64,000 bases of DNA from Capitella teleta (taxonomy: Eukaryota > Annelida > Polychaeta > Capitellidae), in the NCBI GenBank assembly GCA_000328365.1, contig KB310466.1:250081-314080 (forward strand). Direction: 5' to 3'. Positions 49,979-63,400 of this stretch are shown piece by piece; position 1 is the first letter of the stretch, and every line of letters starts with the position of its first letter. Under the pieces are notes generated by a model. The model worked only from the letters and a program-made list of their open reading frames with translations. It made no database searches and was not told where the DNA came from. A program made the translations under genes and the position numbers.

Positions 49979-50555
49979 GACTGTGGTATTTGGTTAAAAG
50001 GTAAAATTCAACGCGAAACTGAAGACAACAACAAGTTCGATTAGGAGCTATCGGTGCGATTTCGTTTCACCAATCGAAAACCAGAGCGTGGGTGACAAAC
50101 CATTTTTTCCCTGCGCGTGAAGTTTTTGCGTCACCTACAATAGGATGGAAGAAAACATGCAGAAAAAAAAGCTAAGAGTAAATTGTAAAGAAGTTAATTG
50201 TAAACTTGCGGAGAAAAATATAAATAATGTAATTATCGATGTCGGTTAATTTACAATGTCGTTCTTATACTATTATGTTAGAAGTTAACTATCTTGTGCA
50301 CATGCACGACTTACTACATGTAGTACCAATACCATATACATGTATGTAGTACGCACAAGTTACATGCATGCATGCATGCTTAAATCCATTCAGTCCCCGG
50401 GTGCATTTGACAGATTGGTCTTCAGATCTTCCACTACAGTGACAACACTTTGCCAGTTGGGGACACAGCAACCAACCTGCAGTAGACAACCTACAAAAAG
50501 TACCTGCCATGCTTGGGCGATTGGGCATTCTAGCTAGTAGACTGCACCTTAAACT
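49979..50555. other. NELF-B 5' flank
   Basis: Should contain the promoter and 5' UTR of NELF-B. A short (catg)n run lies near 50366-50380. No other gene is supported. Confidence 0.4.
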
Positions 50556-50559
50556 TTAA

Positions 50560-51110
50560 TTTCCGAAGATATCCAGACATGTACTACAAAAGCAAATACC
50601 ATCGTTGGCATCATTTGTCGCTCATCCCTCCATCTGACGGAACAAAATTTTTAAAATTCTATAACAACGTATTAGAATATGCAGCTCCGGACCTTTTGGT
50701 TGCCAGCCAAAAAAAGGACATGGAGGCATTTCAAAACGTACAAAGAAGAACAACGTAGATGATCCCCACCCTAAGAGACCTTAGCAACCTAGAGATACTG
50801 TTACTTGAAGGACTTAAATTACGCACCCAAAGATTCCGACTCCTTCAAAGCAACATAGAGACCACCCAAGAGGAAGAGAATTTTGTCCCGAAAAACATTG
50901 GTATGCCATTACTGTCAAAAAACTGGGCATTGGGGCAAGTACGTGCTGTCTATCAAAACAGAGAGGCGATAAACAAAAGCATAATCGTTGTATGTCATAG
51001 ACTTCTTTCAAGCATGTGTCTAAAACCAGAAGCCAGTCCAGAGGACGAGAGAAAACCAAAAAAGCACAACCAAATCAGCACATCAATGATATTGAATTAA
51101 CTGACTTAGA
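50560..51110 (+). mobile_element. Decayed retroelement remnant
   Basis: The plus strand encodes a pattern seen at the C-terminus of many LINE reverse transcriptases: NNVLEYAAPDLL, then FQNVQRRTT, then a leucine-rich stretch. The similarity is partial and the element is clearly dead. It could be a LINE or part of the neighbouring retroelement fossil. Confidence 0.4.
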
Positions 51111-51149
51111 ACAAGCAGAAAAGTACTACTAGTACGACTCGATTGCTGT

Positions 51150-52700
51150 TTTGTGCATAACGCCCAAAAACGAGGACAGAAGCTTTTGCCATGGCCAAGC
51201 AGATTTACTTCGCAAAACAAGACACAGAATTAGACGAGGCAAATTTTTTTATTGTCAATGTCAACGGTTTGATCAGCAATCGCAGAACTACCTATGGCTG
51301 AAGAACTTGGTCTTGTAACTCTTCAAGACTCTTGTAACGCACAAGAAACTGACAACAGAAGAAATTAATTGCACACCAATTTCACAGGACGACCTTTTAC
51401 TTAAAGTTTGACGCTTTTCAAGGATACTGGGAAGTAGAGATTAACAAATACACGCCTTCGAACAACGCCAGTTGCAGAAGGCATGGAATAAATGTGAATA
51501 AATAAATAAATAAAATCAATACGATCAACACCTCACCACTTTTTGCACCCCGTTTGGGAGGTCCTGTTTTCGGAGACTCCCATTTGGGCTATGTGTATCT
51601 CAGAACATCTTCCAACAGAAGATTGATAACATCATGAAGAAATGTCCTAGAGCTATATCGCCATTGCTGATGACATTTTAATTTACGAAAAACTGAGCAA
51701 GGACATGATCGCCACCTACTTCACCTCATGCAGATTGTGAAAGAAAACGGATTGGTTTTCAACAGCTCCAAGTGTCGAATTAAACAATGGGAGATCACCT
51801 TCTTTGGACAATTGTATACCACAGAGGGTGCAAAGCTCGACCCAAAGAAAATCAAAGATTTACATGCCATGCCAGCTCCGACATCCAAAAAGGAGCTACA
51901 GAAATTTCTAGGCGTCATTGATTATTTGTCACCTTTCATCAGAGGATTATCTGCAGCGGCCGAACCTATTCACAAGTTATTGCTAAAAGACATGCCATTC
52001 GAATGGTCGGAAGACTACGAACACATCTACAATCAGCTCAAAACTCTCATCACCAAGGACGTGACCCTCAAGTATTACGACACCGAGGCCCAACTCACCT
52101 CATGGTTGATGCCAGCCTGAAAGGCCTCGGAGCTGCGCAGTTGCAACCCGACAAGAACAATAACCTTCTACCAGTTGCTTATGCAAGCAAAGGCCTCACT
52201 CCAGGTGAGAAGAAACTAGCGAACATCAAAAGAGAAATGTTAGCTGCTCATTTTCGGGTAAAACGTTTCCATACGTATCTGTATGGCATATTCGCGGATC
52301 ACCGACCACTGGAAATGCTCGCTTCTAAGCCATTCCACTTTGCTCCCCCGCGATTGCAAGCTTTGTTGCTCCATATTCAATGGTACGACTTTCAAATCAG
52401 TGACGTTGGTCTTGCTGATGGTTTCAGCAGACTACCAAACCCAACTTAACAAGAAGACATGCAACCAGATGTCAAATTTGCCATGATCCATTTCAGCAAA
52501 AACCGCATCTTATCTCTCAAGGAGGGAACCAAACAAGATCCTATCCTGAATGCTGTAAAGGAACTGGTCGACCATGGATGGCCGGACTCAATCCAGTACA
52601 TGTATATTCCCACTGATGTCAGGCAAGTTTGGTCGTATCATGATGAACTCACAATTGAAAATGGCCTGATCTGCAAGGGAGAAGGTATCTCATATACCTG
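51150..52700 (+). mobile_element. Ty3/gypsy-like LTR retrotransposon fossil (pol remnant)
   Basis: Recognisable parts in order are a reverse-transcriptase stretch, an RNase H-like stretch and the beginning of the region before integrase. Family assignment rests on the typical Ty3/gypsy layout of this pol segment. It is broken in several places and I see no flanking LTR pair, so it is an old, partial copy. Borders are approximate. Confidence 0.75.
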
Positions 52701-55391
52701 AGAGTACTGTTTTTGGGCAGATTAGTAAAATTCGGGCGGCGGTGACTCAGTTAATTTTCGGCTTTTCCCGGCTGGGGTCTATTCTGGGGTCGGATCTCAT
52801 TTTAAGTCAAAGAAGGGGTCCAGAATCCGGCCCACGGGCCGCCAGACCCCGACGTGGTTTCATGTTTTTTTTTTTTTTTTTTTTTAATTTCAAGCCATAT
52901 ATATGTTGTGTGCGTCCACAAATCAAAGAAGATACACATATTCCTAATACATGAGTCATACATACTTCTTATAGACCACAACATTTTCCGGTGTGGTCTC
53001 ACTACATGTACAAAATAATATCGTATAGACTACCGACCAGTGAGTATACCAAACATTTCCCCAACTGACGACATGTGTGTTTTAAGCCTAAAAGGACCGC
53101 ATTATTTTTGCATTTTGTTGTGGTCTAAAACCCCCAAACCTAACACTTAACACATACACATGTACGAATTGGGCCAATGCTACGAATAGGCCACTGTTGT
53201 CGTTTTTGCCCAAACCCTCTGTCCCTTGTAATGATCAGTTTCTTCTGGTTCGTGGTCCTATGTTTCACAGGAGTTCATACCAGAACACAACCAAATGTGC
53301 AGGTAATCGGATCTACATAATTAATCCAGCAAGTTGCATCCTAATGTAACATTAGACTGTAAATGACATAATTAAGCCAATTGTGTGAAGCTTTGATGAA
53401 CTACAAGTACATCATTCAACGCTAATCTAATAAATACTTGGATCTGAAATTTCTCAATACTCCTACATTTTGGAAGCAATATGGAATTATGAATACATGT
53501 AGCGCCTTCACATGGATCTTGTCTGATGTGTATTGAAGAGCTGCAGGAGGCATACAAACAAAACACAACTAAGTGTTAATACGCTAAATATTTTACTTCT
53601 GATATGCTTGAAAGGCAGACATTTCTTTTTACATGATGATGTTGAAGGTAAGGTACATGTGTATGAAAGTCAGAAAATGAACAAAGAAACAGAAAAAAAA
53701 AAAGGAAAAGAAAAAGGAGAAGAATTTGTTGTCATGAGGAGCGTGGGGATCTCTCTTGCAATCAGACGTTATGTACACATTTAAAAAGGAATGGATCGGA
53801 GAGACAGATGTGCAACGAAAAATAATTATAACATTGTAAAAAACCACAATTTCTTCATCAAACAAATAAAAATATGAATTCAAATTGTAGTTTGTTGTAA
53901 AAAATTAAAATGCCCAATTAATTTATATATACTTTCAAGGGGAAGTAGTGAAGAGCTCTGGGGGGAGGGAAGGAAGCAAGGAAAAAAAAAAAAAAAAAAA
54001 AAACACAACCAAAAAACCAAACCAGTACACACAAAAAGAAAGCATTTGATGGCATGACTGAGCGTAAATATGTATAAAAAACAAACAAATAATGGTCCCT
54101 GCACATAAAGATTGCATGAGAAAAAAAAAAATAAAAAAATTCATACAATAATAAAAACAAAAAAGCAACCCAAGTACATCAAAGTTCAATAATATTTCCT
54201 GTTTTTGTGTGTGTCTTTTACATCAAAATCTCGAAATTCACTCATCAATCACTTTATAGTCTGTAATTTTAAAGGAAAAAACCCCCCAAAACCCATCTAC
54301 ATTCTGTATAGCAGCACTATTGGAGGAGGCAAGTCACCATTTTAAGTCCCTTGCAATCCATAGCAGAAAGGATGAAAATCTGACCACAGAATATAAATAG
54401 AAATTTCCACACAGAGGAAACAAAAGTAGGCATGAGAAAATAATGCATGATTTAGGCACAAAATGTTTCAGAAGTTATTCAAGTCAAAGGGAAGAATTTG
54501 AGAATTGAAATGTGATAAGTTGAAATTGCATATCGTTGCACATAGGGGAGAAATAAAAGAGGTTTTTAAAGGTTAAGAATTTCTGTCTTAACAAATGTGT
54601 CTGGTAAATTCTTAATAGCGGGCATTCATTGACTCTAGCTATAACATAAGTCACTGTCTGTATTGTTTAACGATAACAATTCCAAATCTAGTCAGGAGAT
54701 TCAATCAAGACCAAACTGTGATGGAATGGAGGTTGTAAGTGATTCAGCAAATGCCTGGCAGTGCGAGCACAAACATTATGCATGTTGAACGTCAGAGAAA
54801 AAGAAAAATTCATTGCACTCCATTTTCCCGAAAATAAAGTTTTGCATTCACATCATTTAAATTATAATATAGAAGAGCATACAAAAAATTATAAATAAAA
54901 ATGTGTGTGCGGATCCTCTGGGAGCGACCTCGTGTCAAATATCATTCAATAATAAAGATAATAAAGATGTAACTGAATAGCATCCATATATTATATATAT
55001 ATAGATATTGATGAGATTACAAAATAAGCTTTGTTCGGGATTTGCGTCTTGAGAAGCAAAAAAAAAAAATATATATAATATTTTTGTTACATGAAGTGGA
55101 ATAGGGCAATGATTAGAGAGAAATAGGCAGCCGTGGGATGTTTCCCTGAATGATCAAAGCGCATGTACAAAGCCTCATTAGTAATCAGTCTAATTAATTA
55201 AAAAGTCAGTGATTGTTCTAAATACATGCTGCCAATCGAAAAGAAAGAAAAATCAATTTTCCAAGAGCCTAGATGCAACAATGTGTTACAGCAGAAAAGA
55301 GAATTCAGATATAACAGCAGGTTTAATGATTAAAAAGCCATGATTTAAACTTCCAAGATATATAACTAATGAGCCGTCATGCGGATAGAGC
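52701..55391. other. Gene-free tract downstream of the nuclear receptor
   Basis: A/T-rich with homopolymers (T run at 52865-52885, A run at 53981-54003) and no supported exon. The part next to 55392 is the 3' UTR of the receptor gene; a poly(A) signal was not assigned. Confidence 0.4.
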
Positions 55392-56311
55392 TCACTGCAC
55401 AGCAGAATCGCCTTTGAGAAGTTCGCTGAGCAAACTGTACGAAGGCACTTCGCCCGCCTCTTGTCGCTTGTTCAGCTGCTCCTTTCCCAGAATGCAACAC
55501 CGGGAGAGCTGAGGCAGAAGAGCTATGATTCGCGAGAACTTCTCAGGATATTTGGGGAAGTGAGTGGTTGTGTAGGACATGAGAGCATCCAAGAGGATCT
55601 CCTGCTGCTGCCGAATCACGTTCTCATTCTTCAGATTTTTCACGTCTAGAGAAACAAAGAAACTAAAACTCAATCAATGAGATATCTTTGAACAAACCTG
55701 GAGACAATAACAAAAGAGCTTTGACTGCCACAAACTCATAAGCATCGATTTCATACGTTCGCATAACCTCTGAAAAGTCAAGCAACCGTTCCACAAGTTC
55801 TCCCATGCCAATAAGCCGTGCTTGATCCAAGTTGAACACCCGGCCGTGCGAAAGCTTCAGCTGGTTCGTCTCTCGAATGGAGCTCCAGCAGGTGCTGATA
55901 CAGAGCAGCTCAGCCCAACAGTTCTGCAGCAGCAGGATCTGGTCATCTGTCTACAGAAGCCGAAGCAATGACAACACTCTACATAGTAAATACAACTTAG
56001 TACTCACAGAGACGTTTGCAAAATCAGGGAGATTACGAGCCCATCGCACAATCTTGTACAAGCAATGGTCTGCGATATGCAGCAAAGAAGAGAAGTACTC
56101 GGTGTCGCCCTCGCGTAGTTTTCCAGCGCAGCACTGATGCTCTTCCTCCTCTTCCATCATCAAAGACTCAACGGCTGAAAGATCTTCCAGCAGTTGCGGC
56201 GTTACTGGCTGAATCTGCGGCTGCTGGACTTTGCTAATGTTGCCGATCTTCACTTCGGTGAGGTCAGAGTTCACAGTGACAGTTGACACAACAGGGGTGA
56301 GGATGGCTGTC

Positions 56312-56343
<32 letters not shown>

Positions 56344-57404
56344 TTGAACGTTTCGGATCTGGAGGACTCGGCGTTTGTCATCAGCCGGCTTCGGTCGGCC
56401 GTGTGGTGAGCAGCCGTCATAGCTGCTCCTGCCTCCCCGTGCCCTGTCTTCTCGAATGGCTGAGGATTCGCACGTGAGAAGGCAGCTGAGCAGTACAGCA
56501 CAGGACACCCACCTTCTACCCGCATGCCATGCGATAAGCACAGCCTGTACCTGCACGCTGGACACTTCTTTCTATTCGACATGGTGATAGCACAGTCTCC
56601 CTTTCGATGGCATACAAACATTTTCTTATTTTGAACAGTTCGCTTGAAGAAGCCTTTACAGCTCTCACAAGTGTAAGTTCCGTAGTGGTAGCCTGTGGAG
56701 TAAGCAGGTCAGAAAGAGGAGTGACAGCAACACAACTCACCTGAGATCTTATCAGAGCAGATTGGACACATTTGCGCTGGATCAACAACCAGTTGCGCCT
56801 GACCCACAATATGTTCGTCCGTGTCAACAGTGCGGTACAACATAGTGCCATTGTCCTTATTCACACCAACATATTTGGAATTGACAATCAGAGTGGCGTG
56901 CGACAGTGAGCCATTGCCCTCTGTCACCATAGTCTGCGTGCAGAGTTTCTTGCTGGAAGGTCCGTCATCATCAGAATTTGAACTCAGCAGTGACTGGTTT
57001 TCATCTTGAACAAAGGCCTTCTTTTGCTGCTGCTGAACATTTTTAGCCAGCGCAGACAGCACGTTGCCCATGTTCACATTCTTATCGTCGTCCAACTCAA
57101 CTGAGCCCTGAGGTTCCGGGACATGGATCACATTTTGCCCCTCAGTCATAGTGTCATCAGATTGCATCACGTAGATCGTTTCAGGGTCGTCGGTCGGGTT
57201 TGACGACAGAGTGTTGATGGGCTCGTTCATGCCATGGAGGATATGAGTCCCTCCAACGGAGGAAGGACTTGAGGTACTGATGATGACGTGCTCGGCTGAC
57301 TTGTCCTGCAGGAGGCGTGCGTCTGACGTGCGGCTCCTCTGCAGGTGCGAGATGGCCTGCAAGAGGGCGGGCGATATGCCCAGGGGACTGCTGGATGCCA
57401 TCAT
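55392..57404 (-). CDS. NR5A: Nuclear receptor, NR5 (FTZ-F1/SF-1/LRH-1)-like, 5 coding exons, 600 aa
   Basis: A nuclear transcription factor. Coding exons 56741-57404, 56513-56692, 56008-56459, 55698-55950 and 55392-55645 join in frame. After a 212-residue N-terminal region, the DNA-binding domain has zinc Cys at 213, 216, 230, 233 and 249, 255, 265, 268. The P box is CESCKG and the first helix continues [10 protein letters not shown]. The C-terminal extension reads [17 protein letters not shown] is the minor-groove arm of NR5, NR6 and ERR receptors that bind extended TCAAGGTCA half-sites as monomers. A 12-Gln tract follows in the hinge. The ligand-binding domain has LFxIV-like [13 protein letters not shown], the signature [22 protein letters not shown] and a tail close to NR5A ([15 protein letters not shown], helix 12 near 588-593). 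DVKNL and the P box favour NR5 over NR6 and ERR. An acceptor at 57431-57432 shows an upstream untranslated exon. Confidence 0.93.
56299..56346 (-). repeat. CAG/CAA repeat coding a 12-Gln tract
   Basis: Minus-strand CAG units interrupted by CAA encode 12 glutamines in the hinge of the nuclear receptor, between the DNA-binding extension and the ligand-binding domain. The CAA interruptions usually stabilise such tracts. Confidence 0.85.
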
Positions 57405-57421
57405 CCGCTCTCTACACTCAT
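57401..57421 (-). promoter_or_regulatory. Upstream ORF overlapping the NR5-like start codon
   Basis: In the leader, within the same exon, a 6-codon ORF (ATG at 57421, MSVESG) ends with TGA whose bases lie inside the ATGATG of the main start (57404-57399). This overlap fits termination-reinitiation control of translation. The upstream ATG lies downstream of the acceptor at 57431-57432, so it is in the mRNA if that acceptor is used. Confidence 0.6.
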
Positions 57422-57430
57422 GTCAGCCAC

Positions 57431-60400
57431 CTAAAAGAACAGCTCATTAAATCACATGCAACAACGGTATCAAAACAAAAATGATACCAAAAAAAAAAAA
57501 ACTGATACATCAAGGTCATGTAAGAAGCTAGTAGCTACCCTGAAAAAATCCCATAACAATTCGATTTTCGCGTGTTCAATTCTCATTAATCACGAACAAT
57601 CGCACTCAATGACCATTGGCAGGTTGCCAGAGGAATGAAGGGAAAAAGTCATTTATAAAAACGGCGCGAGATATCGCAGATTCTCCTCACATGCAGGCGT
57701 GCGATAGATCGAATACAACGAGATAGGGGCGCCGCAATACGCACTTGTCATTCATGATTATGACACCAATGTAATACAACACGCTTGCCTTCACAATACG
57801 TTATACAACACCTGATGCGACAATTAGCTCCTTGCACAAAGCCTTTCGATGTCCTTCTTCTCCTTGAAGCGGCAAGGTTGGTGCCCAGTTTTTATGGAAC
57901 AACAGAAGCCTGAGCGTAAATCAGAACAGCTCGCTCGGGCGGCGGACACACGTCGTCTTGTGATGCACCTCCAGTGCTGCAAGCAAACCTCTTATAATTG
58001 GCCGCACGCCGTGCGTTTTATGAGCATACCGCTCCTGATGAATATGCTACCAGTTGTTGATGAAGAAAGCGAACCAGGTTCAACAACCACTGGACCTCTG
58101 AGAAAGGCAACGCAACAGGTTCACGGTCGGAGGGGTGCTGTGAGCGGGCGGGGGGGTAGGGTGCTGGCAATTTGCCAAACAGGGAGGAGAGGCCCAGATG
58201 AAAAGCATTGACGCAGATACAGTGAGGAGGCAATGAAATGCTATACCTCCTGTGATCATATCGCTGCTGCAGAACATTGATAAGACAAGGCAGCAGGAGG
58301 GGAGGGGGTACATCATTATGCATTATGGTTATTACGAATACAGCTCACAGTAGCAGGTATCAGCCAGTGACCTCAGAGGGTCAGCAGCACACGCGAGGTC
58401 AAGCCATTCTAGTGCACGAGCACCCAAGGGCTCTGATGAGAAAGCAGGCGTCCGAGAGACAGGAGGCGCCACTCTCAATTTCCATCTTCCTTTGATTAGC
58501 GCAGACGCGATTGCGATGAGCTCAGTCTATAAAATCCGCGCCATGCATTCCGAGAAAGACAGCATGCAATTTTGCCTGTCGCCGCCATCATCGATATTAA
58601 TGCACGCGGCTGCAATGGGCCAATGTTCCTCCGCTGCAGAGATACACGCGGACCTTCATATCCAATGCACATGGCATCGAAGCATCGGGCGGCGAACATA
58701 AATCAATTCCATTGTGTGTACACATTACGTAAGAGCCGCAAATGCAACAGCAAATAGCAGATGTCAGGAAGGTGTGTTACGTCACTAACATAACTTCACA
58801 TAAGAACAAAGCAGCGGGGGAATAACCGAGCGTCTCAGACTGATTTGTTGACGGAGTGCACTCACCGCTTATTCCTAGTACCAGGAATTGGCGCTCGATT
58901 CGTGGCAGTGAAGGCAACTTTGGCCGGAGAAAGCCATAAACTTCCCCGGTACCGATAATAAAAGCGGCGTTTCAGCGGGGCACGATGCCACGCGGCATAT
59001 TCCGCGCGGGCGATGAGGAACAAGCGAATCGCGATAAAACAAGCAGTGCCCACAGACCCTGCATCGAAGAAAAGCCAACGACATTGGCGTGACCTTGCTG
59101 CAATCATTTCGCTGAGTGACGACAGAATGTCAGGAAATCAAGCGTCGTATAGTTGCCATGGCAACCAGGAAGTAGGCATTATACACGCTACGGCAGAGTG
59201 TCAACAGAAAGCTCCGCCGCACTTGTGTGTGAGTGAGAGGGAGGGAGAGTGAGTCGTCAGTGTCAGCTAGCTGACGGCGCATCCCGAGCACACAGACGGC
59301 GCTGCTGCAGGACAGCCGCGGCGGAGCCCTGATTTATTGCGACGGTCGCCGCCGACAGCCAACAGAAGAAGCAGCCCTGTTGTCGGCGCAAGAAAGTGTT
59401 CAAGGACTCCTTTCTGAGCTCAATATTGCACTGCACAGGGAGCAGCAGAGCCAAGAGAATAGAACACCCGAGAGAACGCGATGAACCCATAGATAAAACC
59501 CGATCGAATATCACAGTATGCCCCTCATGCAGATAGCATCACTCGCCACTGGGTTTCAACACGCATCCAACTCGTATCGTTTCAAAGGAGGCCAAAACGA
59601 AGCCCCCCCCCCGCTTGATCGACGAGCAGTCTCGATCCCATATTTAGGATGAAACCGGACATCAGATGACCAGTCAGTGACCCACCATCGATCGCATGCA
59701 CCGTAGAGTGAGCGCACAGACAAAATAGCCACTTCAGCACCGAGGCAATTAAGCATTATGTAAAGGGAGCGGGCGGGGTCGGTTAAGTCGAAATATTCCA
59801 CGATGTATGAATATAATGAGCCGCATTTGAGGCATCCATTCGATCTGATTACAACTGTCGTCCATGGTTAGGGGAAAGAGCAGTGCGCATTAGGCATTAG
59901 TCCGCGAATTATGACCACACGCAGCGGGCATTAATGGGGCATAGCCATGCTATCCTTCCATGGAAATCCATCGGGATCATATCCAGATCTCGTCTGTAAT
60001 ACAGACTACGGAGGGTCTCTCGACTAAGAGATCTAGATATAAAGCTATAAAACAAGAACGACGAGCTCTATTCAAAACTATTCAAAATCGGCGAGAATGT
60101 GGTTCAAAGTAGGAAAAAGAATTGTGACACCATTTTTCTTCTTCAGCTCATGAGAAGAGAACGAATTTTTTTTTCAAGGTCACATAACGACCTTGAAGAG
60201 CCGATAGTGTCACGATTTGAATACCGAAAGCGCGCAGTTGAGAGGGGAAAAAATCGGTAAGCACAGATAAAAAATATTGTGCGAACAGCAGCAAACCTAT
60301 ATAACGCATCACGTGGCCATTAATTTTGAAAACATTGGACATGCAAACGAAGCCGGGGCCAATAAAGAAAGCCCCCGGGAGGGCTGTATACGAGGGCATG

Positions 60401-63400
60401 CAAGCCACATAAAACGGACCTCAATTCAATGGGGATTGATAAGGACCCGAAATGGAGACTATAATAAATCCAGAGGTTTAACGGCAGAATTGGACACGGA
60501 ACGAAAAACGGATGCTACGAATGAATACAAATACTCACAATTGATGTGCATTATCTACACAGTGCACTGATTATTGAGTAATACTGTAATAGAAGAAAAT
60601 ATTATTAATACTAATATGAATAGCATAAGTTGTGCTACAGGCTACCCCAAAACGACGCCAGACATGCATTATTCCGCAGTAGCAACGCAATAAATGATTA
60701 AATGCCAAGAGCTGTAATTATTGACAACATCATAATTATAGACCAATAGTACAATTATTATACAGCATAGAGCCATATACTTATTATACCGTGTTACTGT
60801 GACATACAGCATAATGATCGAATAATCCATTGATCATTTAAATAGCAATTGACATATAAAACTATAAACGGATATAGCCGAAAAGAGTAAAGAGCAAGGG
60901 TCATTACTTTATATTTATAATAATTTATTACACGTCGTTCGCCCTTGAACACACAACGTTATCTCACAGAACGATAAGTATATAAGTATACAGAGATAAA
61001 GTCTATTTACAAGAGCAGCAGCATAGCATGCACGTAGCAACAAGTACAAATTCCTCCGCGTACATTACGTATATATACGGATTACCTAATACATGGGGAC
61101 ACAATTAACCTCCGGCCAAATGACGTAATCGCTAGATTTGCTGTGACCTGTTTCCGAGAAGGGGCGGTGAAGGAGGAGTAGCAGGTAACGAAGGAGTGGC
61201 GTTAATTGGGGCGTCGCTCATCAGCCACAGATATCAGCCAGAGATGCTGCAGCATTGGAGCACCGATCGATGGCTAATTGCTCTACGCAGAATTGCAGAA
61301 AGCAGCTGCACCCCCCTCCCACCTCAACTGCATTGTAAGCTGGCCGATAATATACATAGCAACTGCAGAAACAATAGCTCTACATGCAGAAAATCGCGAA
61401 CGGTTGCCAGGGCGACAAGGCCGGCTAAAGCTGACGTCAGTCCCACGGTGATTAACAGTCTCAGAGAAGATTTTGGATAAAAAAAAACCGATTGAAAGAA
61501 CAATTGATGGATTTCCTTGGCAAGTTGCCAGCCAACGTCGACGACGGACGAGCACTCTTCACAACGCACTAGATTCTCGCCACATGAGAAAGAATTATCT
61601 CTCGTTTCCCCCTTTCCTTCCCGCTCAAGCGGTTTTATAAACGATTTTTTTTAGATGTAATGGGTGCAGAAAAGGGATTAAAAAAATCCACGACCGAGTG
61701 CCCTTTCCATGGGCGAATATTCGAGACTCTTCTCAAGGAAATACATCATTCCGAGAAGTGTTTCAGTAGGTCAGGCTGATTAACGTCTAATACTGAACAA
61801 TAGGGATTATTTACTTACTGGGCATGGAAACTGACCGATCGGGAAATCCGATTAACGCGGAAAGCGAATGGTGCGCGCAATTGGACGAGATCAATAGGAT
61901 TCTGACTTATACATATTAGCAATTTATGCAACACGATATGGACCAATAAGATATTGTATACACTCTCTAGTCTCTACATGTATATACACCTATTCATCAT
62001 GTAAGACTACATGCAGGTACAAGTACAACGAATCAAGAATCAGAAATCGAGATGCGGGCTGGATGTGGATAATGCCCGCGGTGATAATGGATGAGTAAAT
62101 CCGAGCGGGAGATCTTTATAGCAACACTCTTCAACAGAGAGTGGCATTACACAGATACTCAAAGTACGTCATAGGAACCTCAATAACCTGAGTATATGGC
62201 TTCGAGTTATGAAAGTCTGGCAGATAGACCAGGAAACTTGCATAAGAACACGAGAAGCATTGGATATGAACTTCACAGAACTTGAGCCGAGGAGAAGAAG
62301 AAGAAGAAGAAAAATCCTCGCCACAGATGTAATAAGAGGGGAAACAAGAATCTCGGGAAGATGTTGTCAAGTTTCATGATGGTATGTCGGATGAAGCTAC
62401 GGGGGAATGTGTATCCTAGAAATTACCAGGAATATCCGGAATTCATCGAATCGAGGGAAGGGGATGAGCCCATAACAAGTGCCCATCAATGCTGATCAGA
62501 TCAGCGTCTGCCTTTCGGGACAGAAACACAATAGGCTAATCGAATTGGGAGGTCCGCTCGCCTCATCGGCTGCCGCGAGGAATAAACGGCCGCATACGAT
62601 GGACGACCTCAAATGACTCGACTGATAGCAAAGCTGAGAAAATAGTTGAACTCAAATGCACTCTGCCGGGTCTGCCTGATAAACAAAACTGGCGTGTGTA
62701 TATACAATGTCACATGCAGGCATAGCATACGGTCAGGTGACACAGTAAACTTCCCGAGGGCTGCATTTAACACAACATATCATATAAACACCGGTTTATA
62801 TCTTAGTACAGTCTATAAATAGTCAAGAAATATGAGCGCGAGTGTTCTCAAATAAAGTGTCAGTGTGTCATTTGTGTGGGATGCTCTGAAGCACAGCTCT
62901 CTTTTTTTTTTGGCTCTGAGCCTTTGTCATTTCGCTGACTGCGTCTCATGCATCATGTCCCACGCGACCCATTCGAAGCCATAGGCGACAAACACTAAAC
63001 GTGCGATTATCTTGATATGTTTTCTACAGGAAATCAATAAGCAAACGAGAAGACGGCAACACCACAGAAGGCTTATCTGTCATGCAACAGAGCCGCACGG
63101 CCCTTTTCTACGCCCAATATAATCCATCATTTACGGTAGCCTTGAAAGCAGCTATAAAGTCCTTGTGTGGAATAAGGGATAAGTGATGAGGATTAATTAC
63201 GTAACATTCGGCTGATCTTATTTCAGGAACAGAGGAAGAGTGTGAACATGGAATCAATAAGGCAGCTTCAAAGGGGAGCAGCATGTAAAGGAATACCACA
63301 GGACGACCGCAAGCCAAAATAGGCAAAAACTCGATTGTATATATCCCAGCATGCACAGCTGTCAATTCGATTGCAATATTCTCACAGAGCTACTGAATTA

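Noticed and set aside
50366-50380. (catg)n run as a possible regulatory site
   Set aside because: A short simple repeat with nothing to tie it to function.
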